64,000 nt of DNA. It comes from Mucilaginibacter sp. L196 (GTDB lineage Bacteria; Bacteroidota; Bacteroidia; Sphingobacteriales; Sphingobacteriaceae). Under the pieces are notes generated by a model. The model ran no database searches. It was not told the DNA's origin and saw nothing but the letters and a program-made list of their open reading frames with translations. Below are positions 1 to 8,480 of the stretch, in pieces (the stretch's first letter is position 1; every line of letters starts with the position of its first letter). The stretch is from the NCBI RefSeq assembly GCF_009765905.1, contig NZ_LMUO01000015.1:808927-872926 (forward strand), in the 5' to 3' direction. Both the position numbers and the translations under genes were made by a program.

Positions 1-1
1 T

Positions 2-784
2 ATGCTGTTTGCAATGCAAATAACAATTGCGCAGACCGATAACACATGGAATGGTAAAAAATGCGCAGTTGTATTAACCTATGATGATGCGATTAATGTT
101 GATTTAGACAACGTTATCCCCGCGCTTGACTCGTTGGGTTTTAAAGCGACATTTTACCTGATAGGCTCATCGCCGGTAGTTAATTTAAGGGTTAATGAAT
201 GGCGGGCAGCAGCAAAGCACGGGCACGAATTGGGTAATCATTCTCTTTTTCATCCATGTGATGGTAGTTTGCCCGGACGTGGGTTTGTAACCGCGGATAA
301 TGATCTAAGCAAATACACCGTAACCCGGGCCGTGAATGAGATCAGGGTAAATAACACCTTACTAAAAGCTATTGATGGTAAGGACCTGAGGACCTTCGCT
401 TATCCATGTGGCGATCTGACCGTATGCGGACAATATTTTTATGATCAACTGGCAAATGAGTTTGCTGGCGCGCGCGGGGTAATGCCGGGATTACAAACTA
501 TAGATGAGGTAAACCTAACAAATATTGAATGCTATGGTATCAACGGGCAATCCGCCGGTTATATGATTGATCTGGTGAAAAAAGCCATGGAAACACATAC
601 ACTGCTTGTTTTTCTTTTTCATGGCGTAGGCGGCGGGCATAGTATCAATGTTTCCCTTGGTGCCCACAGCGCGCTGCTGCACTATTTGAATCAGAACAAA
701 AAATATATATGGATAGCGCCTATGGTACAGGTAGCGTCATATATAAAAAGCCATCAAACTGTCGCCTCTGGCAAAACAAAATAA
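2..784 (+). CDS. Polysaccharide deacetylase (NodB domain), 5' end probably outside window
   Basis: Carbohydrate esterase 4-type protein expected to remove N- or O-acetyl groups from an exported or cell-wall polysaccharide. Visible: TYDDA near residues 26-30 (catalytic/metal Asp pair) and GNHSLFH near 78-84, giving the two metal-binding His (H80, H84), then a YPCG segment near 134 matching the usual RxPxG/YPYG motif. The substrate is unknown. The first Met in the window is at base 2 and residues 1-11 look like the tail of a signal peptide (hydrophobic, ending AQ), so the true start is probably upstream of the window. The next gene, in the same direction, lies 79 bases downstream. Confidence 0.85.
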   Translation: MLFAMQITIAQTDNTWNGKKCAVVLTYDDAINVDLDNVIPALDSLGFKATFYLIGSSPVVNLRVNEWRAAAKHGHELGNHSLFHPCDGSLPGRGFVTADNDLSKYTVTRAVNEIRVNNTLLKAIDGKDLRTFAYPCGDLTVCGQYFYDQLANEFAGARGVMPGLQTIDEVNLTNIECYGINGQSAGYMIDLVKKAMETHTLLVFLFHGVGGGHSINVSLGAHSALLHYLNQNKKYIWIAPMVQVASYIKSHQTVASGKTK

Positions 785-862
785 ATGTTTTTGTTATTAT
801 ATTATTAGGTATTAATTAAAATATATAATACTTAACTTAGTATATACCAATTATAACATACT

Positions 863-1315
863 ATGACTACACTCGATAAAATTAAATTTTGGGGTGATCA
901 TCACAATCCCAAATGGCTGGTGTTTTTTAGAATTGCACTTGGCCTGGCGCTTGTTTGGAAAGGCATCGCGTTTATATTAAATTTAAATGTACTTGCCGAT
1001 TTTCTGCACGATACCGGCTTAACGGAGAGTATAAGTGCTTCGGTATCTATCTCAGTATTAGCAGATTTGATTATCGCGCTGCATCTGATCGGTGGTATTT
1101 GTATTGCTTTCGGTTTGCGTACCCGCTTGTTCTGTTTGCTTAACTTACCTGTTTTATTAGGGGCCGTATTTTTGATAGGCCTGAAAGAAAGCGTTTTAAA
1201 GCCCTATTCCGAAATATGGTTATCCATAATAGTACTTATAGCAATTATTGGGTTTCTAATTGAAGGCAACGGGCAAATCGCGGTTGAACACGAGGCACGG
1301 GAAACAATCACCTAG
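863..1315 (+). CDS. DoxX-like small integral membrane protein
   Basis: A 150-residue protein with about four hydrophobic segments (roughly residues 20-40, 60-82, 88-106, 118-133) and a first segment of the type FRIALGLALVWKG, as in DoxX/SURF4-like proteins. Family members are small inner-membrane proteins, often linked to thiol or quinone redox, but no catalytic residues can be assigned here. The ATG is the first after an AT-rich spacer from the deacetylase gene. The functional assignment rests on topology and the first helix only; it could also be another four-helix membrane protein of unknown role. Confidence 0.6.
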   Translation: MTTLDKIKFWGDHHNPKWLVFFRIALGLALVWKGIAFILNLNVLADFLHDTGLTESISASVSISVLADLIIALHLIGGICIAFGLRTRLFCLLNLPVLLGAVFLIGLKESVLKPYSEIWLSIIVLIAIIGFLIEGNGQIAVEHEARETIT

Positions 1316-1676
1316 ATTCCCGTTTTAAATCCAGTAATTTCCACCCATTTTGCAAGGTCTTTTTCGCAAGAATAGGGCCTTTTTTATGTCCCTAAATTCC
1401 AACCCATGCTGTACTGTACCACGGTACAAGTGGAACAGGTGGTACACTTGGTACACTTTTCGCCCCAAAAACGCCCGAAATGACCCTGAAAAGGTGGTTT
1501 TTACATTGGTTTTAGAGTGATTTTTTACTGAAAAACACCCATTTTATGCAAAAAAAAGATTAAAAAATGATATTTTTTGCTTGTTTTTCGTCAATTTTTG
1601 GTGAAAAAATACGTGTTTTTATAGCTTTTGGATTGCGTTTTGGCACAGATTGAAACAGCAGTACATGTCATTTTTA

Positions 1677-1846
1677 CTGGTTTAAGAGTTAGCACCGCGC
1701 TCTTAAATCAAATTATAAAATGAAGGACTCCGTCCGGGTAAAGACCGCGATAGCTATTGCACCGTAAAGCTTTTCGTTTCGTACGCCAGACGGAGTCTTT
1801 GTTTTTCATGCCGGGTTTAAGAGTGCGATGCTAACTCTTAAACCAG
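1677..1846. repeat. Nested palindromic element (about 170 bp)
   Basis: A 33-base left arm (1677-1709) and a 33-base right arm (1814-1846) are inverted repeats with three mismatches. Each arm itself contains TTTAAGAG...CTCTTAAA, so each can fold alone. Inside them, GACTCCGTC (1726-1734) pairs with GACGGAGTC (1789-1797). No ORF. The shape is that of a MITE/REP-type element or a structured transcript end; no second copy is visible in this window. Confidence 0.6.
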
Positions 1847-1901
1847 TGGGGCTTTGAAAGTATTTATTGATATGTATTAAAAAGTCCCCTATGCTGGCGC
1901 A

Positions 1902-2052
1902 AGCCCAATGTCATTAAGTTAAGCCCCACCTAAATCCTCCCCGGTAGGGAGGACTTAAAAAAAACAAACGCGGGCGAAGCTAAAGTCTCCCCTTCCGGGG
2001 GAGATTTAGAGGGGGCTATATGCTTGGCGCCCCCTTAACTTAATGACATTGG
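1902..2052. mobile_element. MITE-like element with 21-bp inverted repeats and 5-bp flanking direct repeat
   Basis: Perfect 21-base inverted repeats (1903-1923 and 2034-2054, beginning GCCCAATGTCATTAAG) enclose about 110 bases made of two G/C hairpins (CCTCCCCGGTAGGGAGG and CTCCCCTTCCGGGGGAG). GCGCA occurs directly at both borders (1897-1901 and 2053-2057). Removing one GCGCA plus the element restores a sequence (ATGCTGGCGCACGC) matching the second copy of the surrounding repeat at 12603-12616. No transposase is encoded, so it would be mobilised in trans if at all. Confidence 0.6.
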
Positions 2053-2112
2053 GCGCACGCATTCTGCGTATACTGTCTTCAGATTTAGCCGGAACGCGAT
2101 TCCAACCCGTAC
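2053..2112 (-). repeat. tRNA T-arm-like dispersed repeat, copy 1 (interrupted)
   Basis: Homologous to 12603-12685: a short hairpin, then CTGTCTTCAGATTTAGCCGG and a degenerate T-arm-like segment on the minus strand. Its left part (ATGCTGGCGCA, 1891-1901) is separated from the rest by the inverted-repeat element at 1902-2052. The T-loop is mutated (TTGGAAT rather than TTCGAAT), so this is not a functional tRNA. Confidence 0.45.
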
Positions 2113-2134
2113 ATCCCTAACCGATTTGCTTATG

Positions 2135-2962
2135 TTACTTATCGGATGTTTTGCCCATGGCATATTCTATACCACCCAAAATATGTTTCAGGTAAAGCGG
2201 ATCGGTGTATGATTCATCGGTATGGCCCAATTCAGTATAAAAAGCCCGGCCACCATCATAATTATGATACCAGGCCATAGGGTGGTTATCACCCATTTTA
2301 GCAGGGCCGGCATCATAACTTTTTTCATCAATTTTAATCAGCACATGCAAGTCGTTTGCCATCCACTTAAAATTGTACCACTCATCTTTTCGTTTCCAGT
2401 GCCGGGGCAAATGCCTGGTGGCTATATTGGTCGAATCTACCACATCCAACACGGCCTCCTGTTGGGATGGATGGGCACTAAAATATGCGCCAGATAGGTT
2501 GCCGTACCACTGCCAGTCGTAACAACAATCAGTAGCGGCGTGGATGCCTACATAGCCGCCACCATGTTCAATGTATTGCATCAACGCGTTTTTTTCGTCT
2601 TCTGTAAATAACGCCGAGGCTTTGCCGGTGGTGCTTAAAAAAATAATAGCCGCATACTGTTTTAAGTTAGCCGGTGTGAATTTTGAGGCATCCGACGTGG
2701 TATCAACGCCAAACTGATTTTCAAGCCCCAATTTTTGTATGGCAATATTGCCTGCGGCGATACTTTGATGATGATAACCCGCGGTTTTGCTAAATACCAA
2801 TACTTTTAACTGCTTATGCAGATCAAGCAGCCCGGAATGGGCGTCAAAATTGATAGCGCGTGAATCATGGGTTGTTGCCACCCTAATAGGCGAGGCGCAT
2901 AACAGGCCACCCCATGTCAGCACAAGCGCAAGTAGTGCCGGCCTTAAGTCTTTCTTGTTCAT
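2135..2962 (-). CDS. ThuA-domain exported protein
   Basis: ThuA (trehalose-utilisation-like, class I glutamine-amidotransferase-like fold) protein. Visible: KVLVFSKTAGYHHQSI after the signal peptide, a central IEHGGGYVGIHAATDC motif, and a C-terminal DHNPMAWYHNYDGGRAFYTELGHT-type block (HPMAWYHNYDGGRAFYTELG), all characteristic. The domain is common in sugar-degrading Bacteroidota, but the reaction is not firmly known. I chose the ATG at 2962, 17 codons inside the longest frame, because it gives a clean signal peptide (NKKDLR then PALLALVLTWGGLLCA). It stands alone; the convergent DoxX-like gene is over 800 bases away. Confidence 0.85.
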   Translation of the reverse strand: MNKKDLRPALLALVLTWGGLLCASPIRVATTHDSRAINFDAHSGLLDLHKQLKVLVFSKTAGYHHQSIAAGNIAIQKLGLENQFGVDTTSDASKFTPANLKQYAAIIFLSTTGKASALFTEDEKNALMQYIEHGGGYVGIHAATDCCYDWQWYGNLSGAYFSAHPSQQEAVLDVVDSTNIATRHLPRHWKRKDEWYNFKWMANDLHVLIKIDEKSYDAGPAKMGDNHPMAWYHNYDGGRAFYTELGHTDESYTDPLYLKHILGGIEYAMGKTSDK

Positions 2963-3117
2963 AAATTGATTTTGGTTATAAACGGTAAGCCGTCGGTTAC
3001 TGATTTTATGCAAATCAATAAAAGACGATTAAAAATTCATTAACAGATGATTAACATTAGCGTTGCTAAGTTGTGAAAAAAGCGGCAATATTCAGCCCGT
3101 GGTCAGTGTTTTTCATA

Positions 3118-3300
3118 AGTGTTCGAAAGATGAGATTTGCTTTTTTTCAAATGAATTTTTTATAAAAAGAGAGGGGTGTCATGCTGAGGCACTCGAAGCA
3201 TGAGCGTAAAGGCCTTTGCCCACATGCTTCGAGTGCCTCAGCATGACACCCTTTTTAAATCTTCCGAACACCTATAGTGTTTTCACCGCACCACCTTCAC
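3118..3300. repeat. Dispersed repeat with 28-bp perfect hairpin, copy 1
   Basis: Arms 3175-3202 and 3223-3250 (core GTCATGCTGAGGCACTCGAA) are perfectly complementary around a 20-base loop. The flanks (GTTCGAAAGATGAG at the left, CCTATAGTGTTTTCACCGCA at the right) recur in inverted orientation at 14810-14935, which has lost one hairpin arm. Confidence 0.7.
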
Positions 3301-3348
3301 CGTCCCTTCAGTTGGCGTAAGCGTGCCGGATGTGCTGCCTTCTAACTA

Positions 3349-3423
3349 TTTTCGACCCTCTTTCCGGCTTGCCGGAGAGAGGGTCGAACAGCGCAGCGCA
3401 TTCGCGGTGAGTCAGTTGTACAC
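3349..3423. repeat. Hairpin repeat CCCTCTTTCCGG family, copy 1
   Basis: ACCCTCTTTCCGGCTTGCCGGAGAGAGGGT forms a hairpin (arms CCCTCTTTCCGGC / GCCGGAGAGAGGG) and is followed by GTCGAACAGCGCAGCGCATT and GGTGAGTCA. The same unit occurs at 35223-35290. Confidence 0.65.
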
Positions 3424-3442
3424 CTAAAAACTATACAAATTA

Positions 3443-4183
3443 TCACCCCCATTGGCTTAAAAACTTACCAAAAGGCTCTTTATACTGTTCACCCACAGGG
3501 ATATTTATGGTGTCGATTTGAACGGTGTTCCGGGTAATGGACTTAATTTTATCAAGCGAAACTATAAATGAACGGTGTATGCGCATAAAACGTTTCGCGG
3601 GTAATTTTTCCTCTAATGCCTTAAGGCTGGTAAGGGAAAGTATTGGCTTTTCGCTGCTCGTTAACCACACCTTTACATAGTCCTTTAACGATTCTATATA
3701 AATAATATCATTCAGCGCTATACGCACCAGGTGATATTCAACCTTTAAAAATAAGTATTCATTTTCAACTGTATTATTTTCCGCTGTTGGTTTGCTGTCG
3801 GGGCGGTTAACCAATTCATAATAGGCCAGCGCCTTGTTGGCTGCCCGCGAAAATTCTTCATAATTAAACGGTTTTAACAGGTAATCCAAAGCATCAACTT
3901 TATAACCTTCCAAAGCAAACTGGTTATAAGCGGTGGTAAATATTACACGTGGTTTATGGGTATTGCTGTGGTCCAGTATGCGGGCCAGCTCAATGCCGTT
4001 CAAATCCGGCATTTGAATATCTAAAAATATCAAATCAATTTTTTGCAGATGCAGATCCTTCAAAGCAGCTATTGAGCTTGAATATTTACCAACGAGGTTT
4101 AAAAATGGAATTTGCTCAATAAATGAACAAACCAACCCAAGGGCTAGTGGTTCATCATCTACGGCTATGCAATTCAATATCAT
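3443..4183 (-). CDS. LytTR-family response regulator
   Basis: Two-domain regulator of the LytR/AlgR type. Receiver domain, residues 1-120: DDEP (D9/D10), phospho-acceptor in FLDIQMPDLNG (D55), conserved T in FTTAYN and K in LKPFNYEEF. LytTR DNA-binding domain, about residues 145-246, with IYIESLKDYVKVWL and FMRIHRSFIVSLDKI, as usual for this fold. The start codon overlaps the stop of the sensor kinase gene (TAATG), so the pair is translationally coupled and surely works together. Its targets are not visible; the palindromic DNA downstream offers no clear operator. Confidence 0.93.
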   Translation of the reverse strand: MILNCIAVDDEPLALGLVCSFIEQIPFLNLVGKYSSSIAALKDLHLQKIDLIFLDIQMPDLNGIELARILDHSNTHKPRVIFTTAYNQFALEGYKVDALDYLLKPFNYEEFSRAANKALAYYELVNRPDSKPTAENNTVENEYLFLKVEYHLVRIALNDIIYIESLKDYVKVWLTSSEKPILSLTSLKALEEKLPAKRFMRIHRSFIVSLDKIKSITRNTVQIDTINIPVGEQYKEPFGKFLSQWG

Positions 4184-5250
4184 TACAGGTTGAGCGTTAA
4201 GTGAATAATATATTCGTTAGTTTCAGTCGAGGTATTGATCAGCAATTCGTGCTTGCCCGGGTAAAGGATTTCCAACCTGCGACGGGTGTTCTCAAGGCCA
4301 ATGCCTCCATATTCATCAACTGGGATATTGGGGTTCTTAATTATAGTATTTTTCACCTTCAGTTTTAGCTGGTTGTGGTATTGGGTAATCTCAATATCTA
4401 TTTCACTCGGTTCGTTTACACTGGTGCCGTGTTTAAAGGCATTCTCTACAAAAGGCAAAAAAATCATTGGCGCAACAGGTATATCAACCAGGTTTTCAGG
4501 TTGTTCAAATTTAATCTTTACTATGTCGGTGAGCCGCAATTGCATCAGGTTTATAAAATCTTTAATAAAGTTAATCTCCTGGCTTAATAGCGTATGCGAT
4601 TGCTGGGCTTCATACAATAAATAGCGCATCATCCGTGATAATTGGTGAATAGCCGCGCGTGAAGTTTCTGCATCAACATAAGTTAGCGCGTAAATATTAT
4701 TAAGGGTATTGAAGAAAAAATGCGGATTTATCTGGGCCTTCAAAAAGGAGAGTTCCGATGATACCTTCTCCTGTTGCAGCAACAGGTTCGATTGCTTATC
4801 GGCCTGCCATTTTTGTATGGCGGTTATACTGGTACCTATACCCAAAACTAAGGCAATAATGATGAAATCCACAACATCAAAATGGGAATGCTCATCAGGC
4901 CGGTGATGCCCCTGGTGCCTGAAGGCCGCCTGCATTAGTGCCGGAAGATCAAGCCATTGATCTGAATACTTATTAACGAGTAAAAAGGCAGTTATAGTTA
5001 GGACAATGAAAAAGAAATAATAACCCGTGCGACTTTTAAGTAAAAAATTGGGCATCAGGATGCCTGAATTAATATAATATGCACCTGCCAGCAGGCATAG
5101 GGCAATTACTTGCTTTATCCACAATTGATAAGGCACGGGAATATCGCCCGTTAAAGGCTGGTAAAAAAATATAGCCAGACCAAATACGCCCCATACCAGC
5201 ACATGGATAATGATGGCGATAAACCGGCTATTGTTTTTTTGAATGATCAT
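4183..5250 (-). CDS. LytS-type sensor histidine kinase
   Basis: 355 residues. Four hydrophobic helices (about 12-30, 45-62, 77-92, 127-143), with a His-rich stretch between the third and fourth (HQGHHRPDEHSHF, about 112-124), then a short coiled coil and the His_kinase domain with phospho-acceptor His in QINPHFFFNTLNN (H177). The ATPase part has PFVENAFKHGT (N box) and GGIGLENTRRRLEILY (G box). It phosphorylates the adjacent LytTR regulator. The His-rich loop between the helices could bind metal, which is inference. Its ATG follows about 200 bases of non-coding DNA shared with the divergent beta-barrel gene. Confidence 0.92.
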   Translation of the reverse strand: MIIQKNNSRFIAIIIHVLVWGVFGLAIFFYQPLTGDIPVPYQLWIKQVIALCLLAGAYYINSGILMPNFLLKSRTGYYFFFIVLTITAFLLVNKYSDQWLDLPALMQAAFRHQGHHRPDEHSHFDVVDFIIIALVLGIGTSITAIQKWQADKQSNLLLQQEKVSSELSFLKAQINPHFFFNTLNNIYALTYVDAETSRAAIHQLSRMMRYLLYEAQQSHTLLSQEINFIKDFINLMQLRLTDIVKIKFEQPENLVDIPVAPMIFLPFVENAFKHGTSVNEPSEIDIEITQYHNQLKLKVKNTIIKNPNIPVDEYGGIGLENTRRRLEILYPGKHELLINTSTETNEYIIHLTLNL

Positions 5251-5459
5251 GAGGACAATAGTACAAATGATTGCGACTTACAGCAATTAAAACCGATAAG
5301 GACTTACTCTTCACCGATAAAGGCAAAAAACTAATCTATAAAGCGTCGCTGCTCATAAATATAAAACTTTAAAAGTATACAAAGTGTGCTCCGTCTATGT
5401 TTTAGTGGTGCCCGTCTATTTGATTCTTTGCCTTAAAAACAAACAGGCTTTTTTGTAGC

Positions 5460-8276
5460 ATGAAGATCAGATACTTTTTATTTGCACTGCTACTATTGGC
5501 TTTAACACAAGCTGATGCGCAAACCGGCCGGTTAATTAAGGGTACAGTAACCGATTCAACTAAACTTTCGGTTATTGGCGCTACGGTTAAATTATTAACC
5601 GGTACGGATAGCCTGGTGACCACTACTGATGCTAACGGCGCTTTCGCTTTCGCGGCTGTAAAAGCAAGCCAGATTAGCTTGGTGGTAAGCTCAATCGGTT
5701 ATGATCCTATCCGTCGCCGCATTATGTTGGATAATGCTACCACGCCGGTTTATTTGAAGCCGATCGTACTTAATATTTCCACCAATACATTAAATACGGT
5801 AAACATTACCGCCATTAACCCGGTAAAAATTAAGGAGGATACGGTGGAATTTAACGCCGCCGCCTACCCGGTAAGGGATGGCGCCATGGTTGAGGATGTA
5901 ATTAAAAAACTACCCGGTGCCGATGTGGACAAGGATGGCAATGTAACCTTCCAGGGTAAAACAGTAAGCAAAGTAAGGGTAAATGGTAAGGACTTTTTTG
6001 GGGGCGATATCAAAACAGCTACCCAGAATTTACCCGCCAACGCGGTATCAAGCATACAAATGGTAAACGATTACGGTGACCAGGCAAACATCACCGGCAT
6101 CAAATCCGGCGAACCTGAAACGGTGCTAAACATCAACGTAAAACCCAGCTTGAACAATGGTTACTTTGGCCAGGTGAGCGGCGGAGATGGTCGCGATGCG
6201 ATACCGCAGATTGACGGTACAAAAGACGACAACCGCTACATAGGGCAGGCAAACTTGTTTAGTTTTAGCGGGGATAGACAGATAGCGGTTTTGAGTAATT
6301 TTAATAATACCAACACCAGCCTGTTCAATTTCGGCCCTCCGGGAAGCCAGACGCCTACTAACGGTATTACCACCGCGCAGTCTATCGGCCTTAACTACCG
6401 CGATTCCTGGGGCAAAAAAATCACCGTTTACGGTAGCTATAGTTACTCCAATAATTCGGTGAACCAGCTAACATCTACCATACAAAATAACATCTCGGTA
6501 ACCGACCCCACTACTAATACCTCCAGCAGTACCGAGCACGATTCGAAAAAGAATCACCGTTTTACTTTCAACATGGAGTACAAACCCGATACCCTTAACT
6601 ATATAAAAATAAGCCCGTCTTTTTCATACGCGGGAGTTAATACCACTGCCAGCGGCTCAAATATGCTGGCGAATGATACGGCTACGCTATCTAACTACAA
6701 CTATAAAACTTTAAGTAATTCATCAGCCCCCAATTATGGTATAAATGTATTGTATAACCACCGCTTTAATAGCCACGGCAGAAACTTTAGCGTTGATGTA
6801 GGTGCAGGCAGGTCGACAAGTGAAGCCTATGATAATCCGGTTTATACCTATATCAATACCGCCGCGACCGCACCTTTAGATCAGTTCATTAATACCAACA
6901 GCCATACTGACACCATCGGGACATCGGTTTCTTATATCGAACCTTTAGGCAAACATTCTTACTTTGAGGCCAACTATAAATATCACCGTGCCTATACAGC
7001 TGCCGATAAGGAAACGGATACCCTTACCGATGCCGGTATTCAAAATAATTATCCCCTTTTAAGTAACGATTATAATTTTACGCTTACCACTAACCGGTTT
7101 GGATTAAACTACCGTTATATTCAAAAAAAGTTTAACTACGTGGTAGGCGTGGTTGCACAACCAACATTATTGCAGGGTTATTCGCCTACCACCGGTTTGC
7201 TAACCAGTAACAGTACATTTAATTTTACACCCGATGCGCATTTTGTTTATAATTTCTCGCGTTCGCAAACCTTGAGCGCCAATTATACGGGTACCAGCAA
7301 TGCCCCAACCTATAGCGAGCTGCAACCCGTAACCGATTTTTCAAATGCGTCATATCCTATCACCGGTAACCCATATTTAAAACCGGAGTTTAACAATACC
7401 TTCTCGCTGCGTTATAATAAGTTCAATTTTGAGAGCGGCAATGTGTTTTTCAGTAATCTGTCTTTTACCCAAACTGATAATAAGATCGTATCTAACACCA
7501 TTACTTACCCGGCTAATTACACGCCCGATACAAAGTTATCCAACACCGTAGCAACACAATATTTAAATGCCGCGGGTTATTATTCAGCATCAGGCTTTTA
7601 TGTGTTTGCCAAACCTTTCGATAACCGTAAGTATAATTTATTCTTCATCGGTAACATTGCCTACAATAACAACATTTCCTACATCAGCAGTGTTGATCCT
7701 ACAACGTTTGAAGAGACAACTGAAAAAAATATCGCTAAAAACCTGGTATATACCCAGGGTGTGCGCTTCCGGATCGATATTGCCGATGTGATTGATGCGG
7801 AACCAAATACCAGTTACAGCATCAATTCCTCTAAAAATTCACTGAATCAACCGGGTATCAATGACAATTTCAGAACCTGGAGCCTTGGGCTTACCGGCAA
7901 AAATTATTTTTGGAAAGACTGGACATTCAGCTATGATTATACTAAAACACTATATTATGGCTACCAGGGCTCAACCAACCCCAACATCCTGAACACTTAC
8001 GTTGAGCGGAGATTCCTGAAAAGTAAATTAGCATCATTTCGTCTATCAGCATTCGACCTTTTCAACCAAAATACAGGCTACACCAGCACACAGAACGGTA
8101 ATTATATCACCCAAACAAACGTGAATAGGTTAGGGCGTTATTACCTGCTGACTTTCACCCTCCGTTTACAAAAGAACGCCGGAAAAGGTCAGGGAGATCA
8201 TGGGCCGGGTGGCCCCGGTGGTGGCCCTCCGCCGGGAGGTGGTCCTGGCGGTCCGGGCGGCCCTTCGGCTGATTAG
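5460..8276 (+). CDS. Outer-membrane beta-barrel protein with carboxypeptidase-regulatory-like domain
   Basis: 938 residues, TonB-receptor-like. Signal peptide 1-20 (ends ADAQ), then a CarboxypepD_reg-like beta-sandwich (about 25-110, KGTVTDSTKLSVIGATVKL), a plug region with DTVEFNAAAYPVRDGAMVED and KVRVNGKDFFGGDIKTATQN, and a long beta-barrel of the outer-membrane beta-barrel (OMP_b-brl_3) type. Unlike SusC it has no SusD partner. The C-terminus is a low-complexity Gly/Pro tail (about 915-938) beyond the barrel, seen in this subfamily in Sphingobacteriaceae. Substrate unknown; possibly a siderophore, peptide or metal. It is divergent from the LytS/LytTR pair, which may control it. Confidence 0.85.
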   Translation: MKIRYFLFALLLLALTQADAQTGRLIKGTVTDSTKLSVIGATVKLLTGTDSLVTTTDANGAFAFAAVKASQISLVVSSIGYDPIRRRIMLDNATTPVYLKPIVLNISTNTLNTVNITAINPVKIKEDTVEFNAAAYPVRDGAMVEDVIKKLPGADVDKDGNVTFQGKTVSKVRVNGKDFFGGDIKTATQNLPANAVSSIQMVNDYGDQANITGIKSGEPETVLNINVKPSLNNGYFGQVSGGDGRDAIPQIDGTKDDNRYIGQANLFSFSGDRQIAVLSNFNNTNTSLFNFGPPGSQTPTNGITTAQSIGLNYRDSWGKKITVYGSYSYSNNSVNQLTSTIQNNISVTDPTTNTSSSTEHDSKKNHRFTFNMEYKPDTLNYIKISPSFSYAGVNTTASGSNMLANDTATLSNYNYKTLSNSSAPNYGINVLYNHRFNSHGRNFSVDVGAGRSTSEAYDNPVYTYINTAATAPLDQFINTNSHTDTIGTSVSYIEPLGKHSYFEANYKYHRAYTAADKETDTLTDAGIQNNYPLLSNDYNFTLTTNRFGLNYRYIQKKFNYVVGVVAQPTLLQGYSPTTGLLTSNSTFNFTPDAHFVYNFSRSQTLSANYTGTSNAPTYSELQPVTDFSNASYPITGNPYLKPEFNNTFSLRYNKFNFESGNVFFSNLSFTQTDNKIVSNTITYPANYTPDTKLSNTVATQYLNAAGYYSASGFYVFAKPFDNRKYNLFFIGNIAYNNNISYISSVDPTTFEETTEKNIAKNLVYTQGVRFRIDIADVIDAEPNTSYSINSSKNSLNQPGINDNFRTWSLGLTGKNYFWKDWTFSYDYTKTLYYGYQGSTNPNILNTYVERRFLKSKLASFRLSAFDLFNQNTGYTSTQNGNYITQTNVNRLGRYYLLTFTLRLQKNAGKGQGDHGPGGPGGGPPPGGGPGGPGGPSAD

Positions 8277-8354
8277 GTGTTTTTGCCGATATGAACTATC
8301 TTTAATTTCTCGTCGCTGCAAAGTATTCTGAAATCAGAACAAAGAACTCGGACT

Positions 8355-8474
8355 TTATTTGATTATTGCAGCTTTTCCATTTGCATCCAGCGTTTCAATT
8401 ACCGGTTGGTTATCTTTATTGATATAGATTCTCAGCCTTGGTTTTCCGGTAGAATCCTGCGAAAACAAATGCAT
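8355..8474 (-). pseudogene. Possible 39-codon gene remnant in frame after the DUF2911 stop
   Basis: Directly after the TAA of the DUF2911 gene the same frame stays open: two codons, then ATG and 38 more residues (KPRLRIYINKDNQPVIETLD...) to TAA. The hydrophilic strand-rich composition (RIYINKDNQPVIETLDANGK) looks like the C-terminus of a protein rather than random sequence, but no partner gene is present. It may be a degraded neighbour or a former extension. Low confidence. Confidence 0.3.
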
Positions 8475-8480
8475 TTGCGC

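Larger units (their letters stand above)
1316..2134. other. Long intergenic region packed with palindromic elements
   Basis: No credible coding region. It lies between two convergent genes and holds, in order, an AT-rich stretch with a GGTAC-rich segment (about 1415-1465), a nested palindromic element (1677-1846), an inverted-repeat element with apparent 5-bp target duplication (1902-2052), and the right part of a tRNA-T-arm-like dispersed repeat (to about 2110). Confidence 0.7.
2963..3442. other. Intergenic region with two dispersed repeats
   Basis: Non-coding. Contains a repeat (3118-3300) with a 28-bp perfect hairpin and, closer to the LytTR gene, a second repeat (3349-3423). Neither looks like a T-tract terminator. 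Confidence 0.6.

Noticed and set aside
3118..3300. CRISPR array or attachment site
   Set aside because: One hairpin unit, no regularly spaced direct repeats and no cas genes in the window.
5402..5623. 73-codon minus-strand frame over the beta-barrel gene start
   Set aside because: Overlaps the signal peptide and first domain of a clear outer-membrane protein gene.
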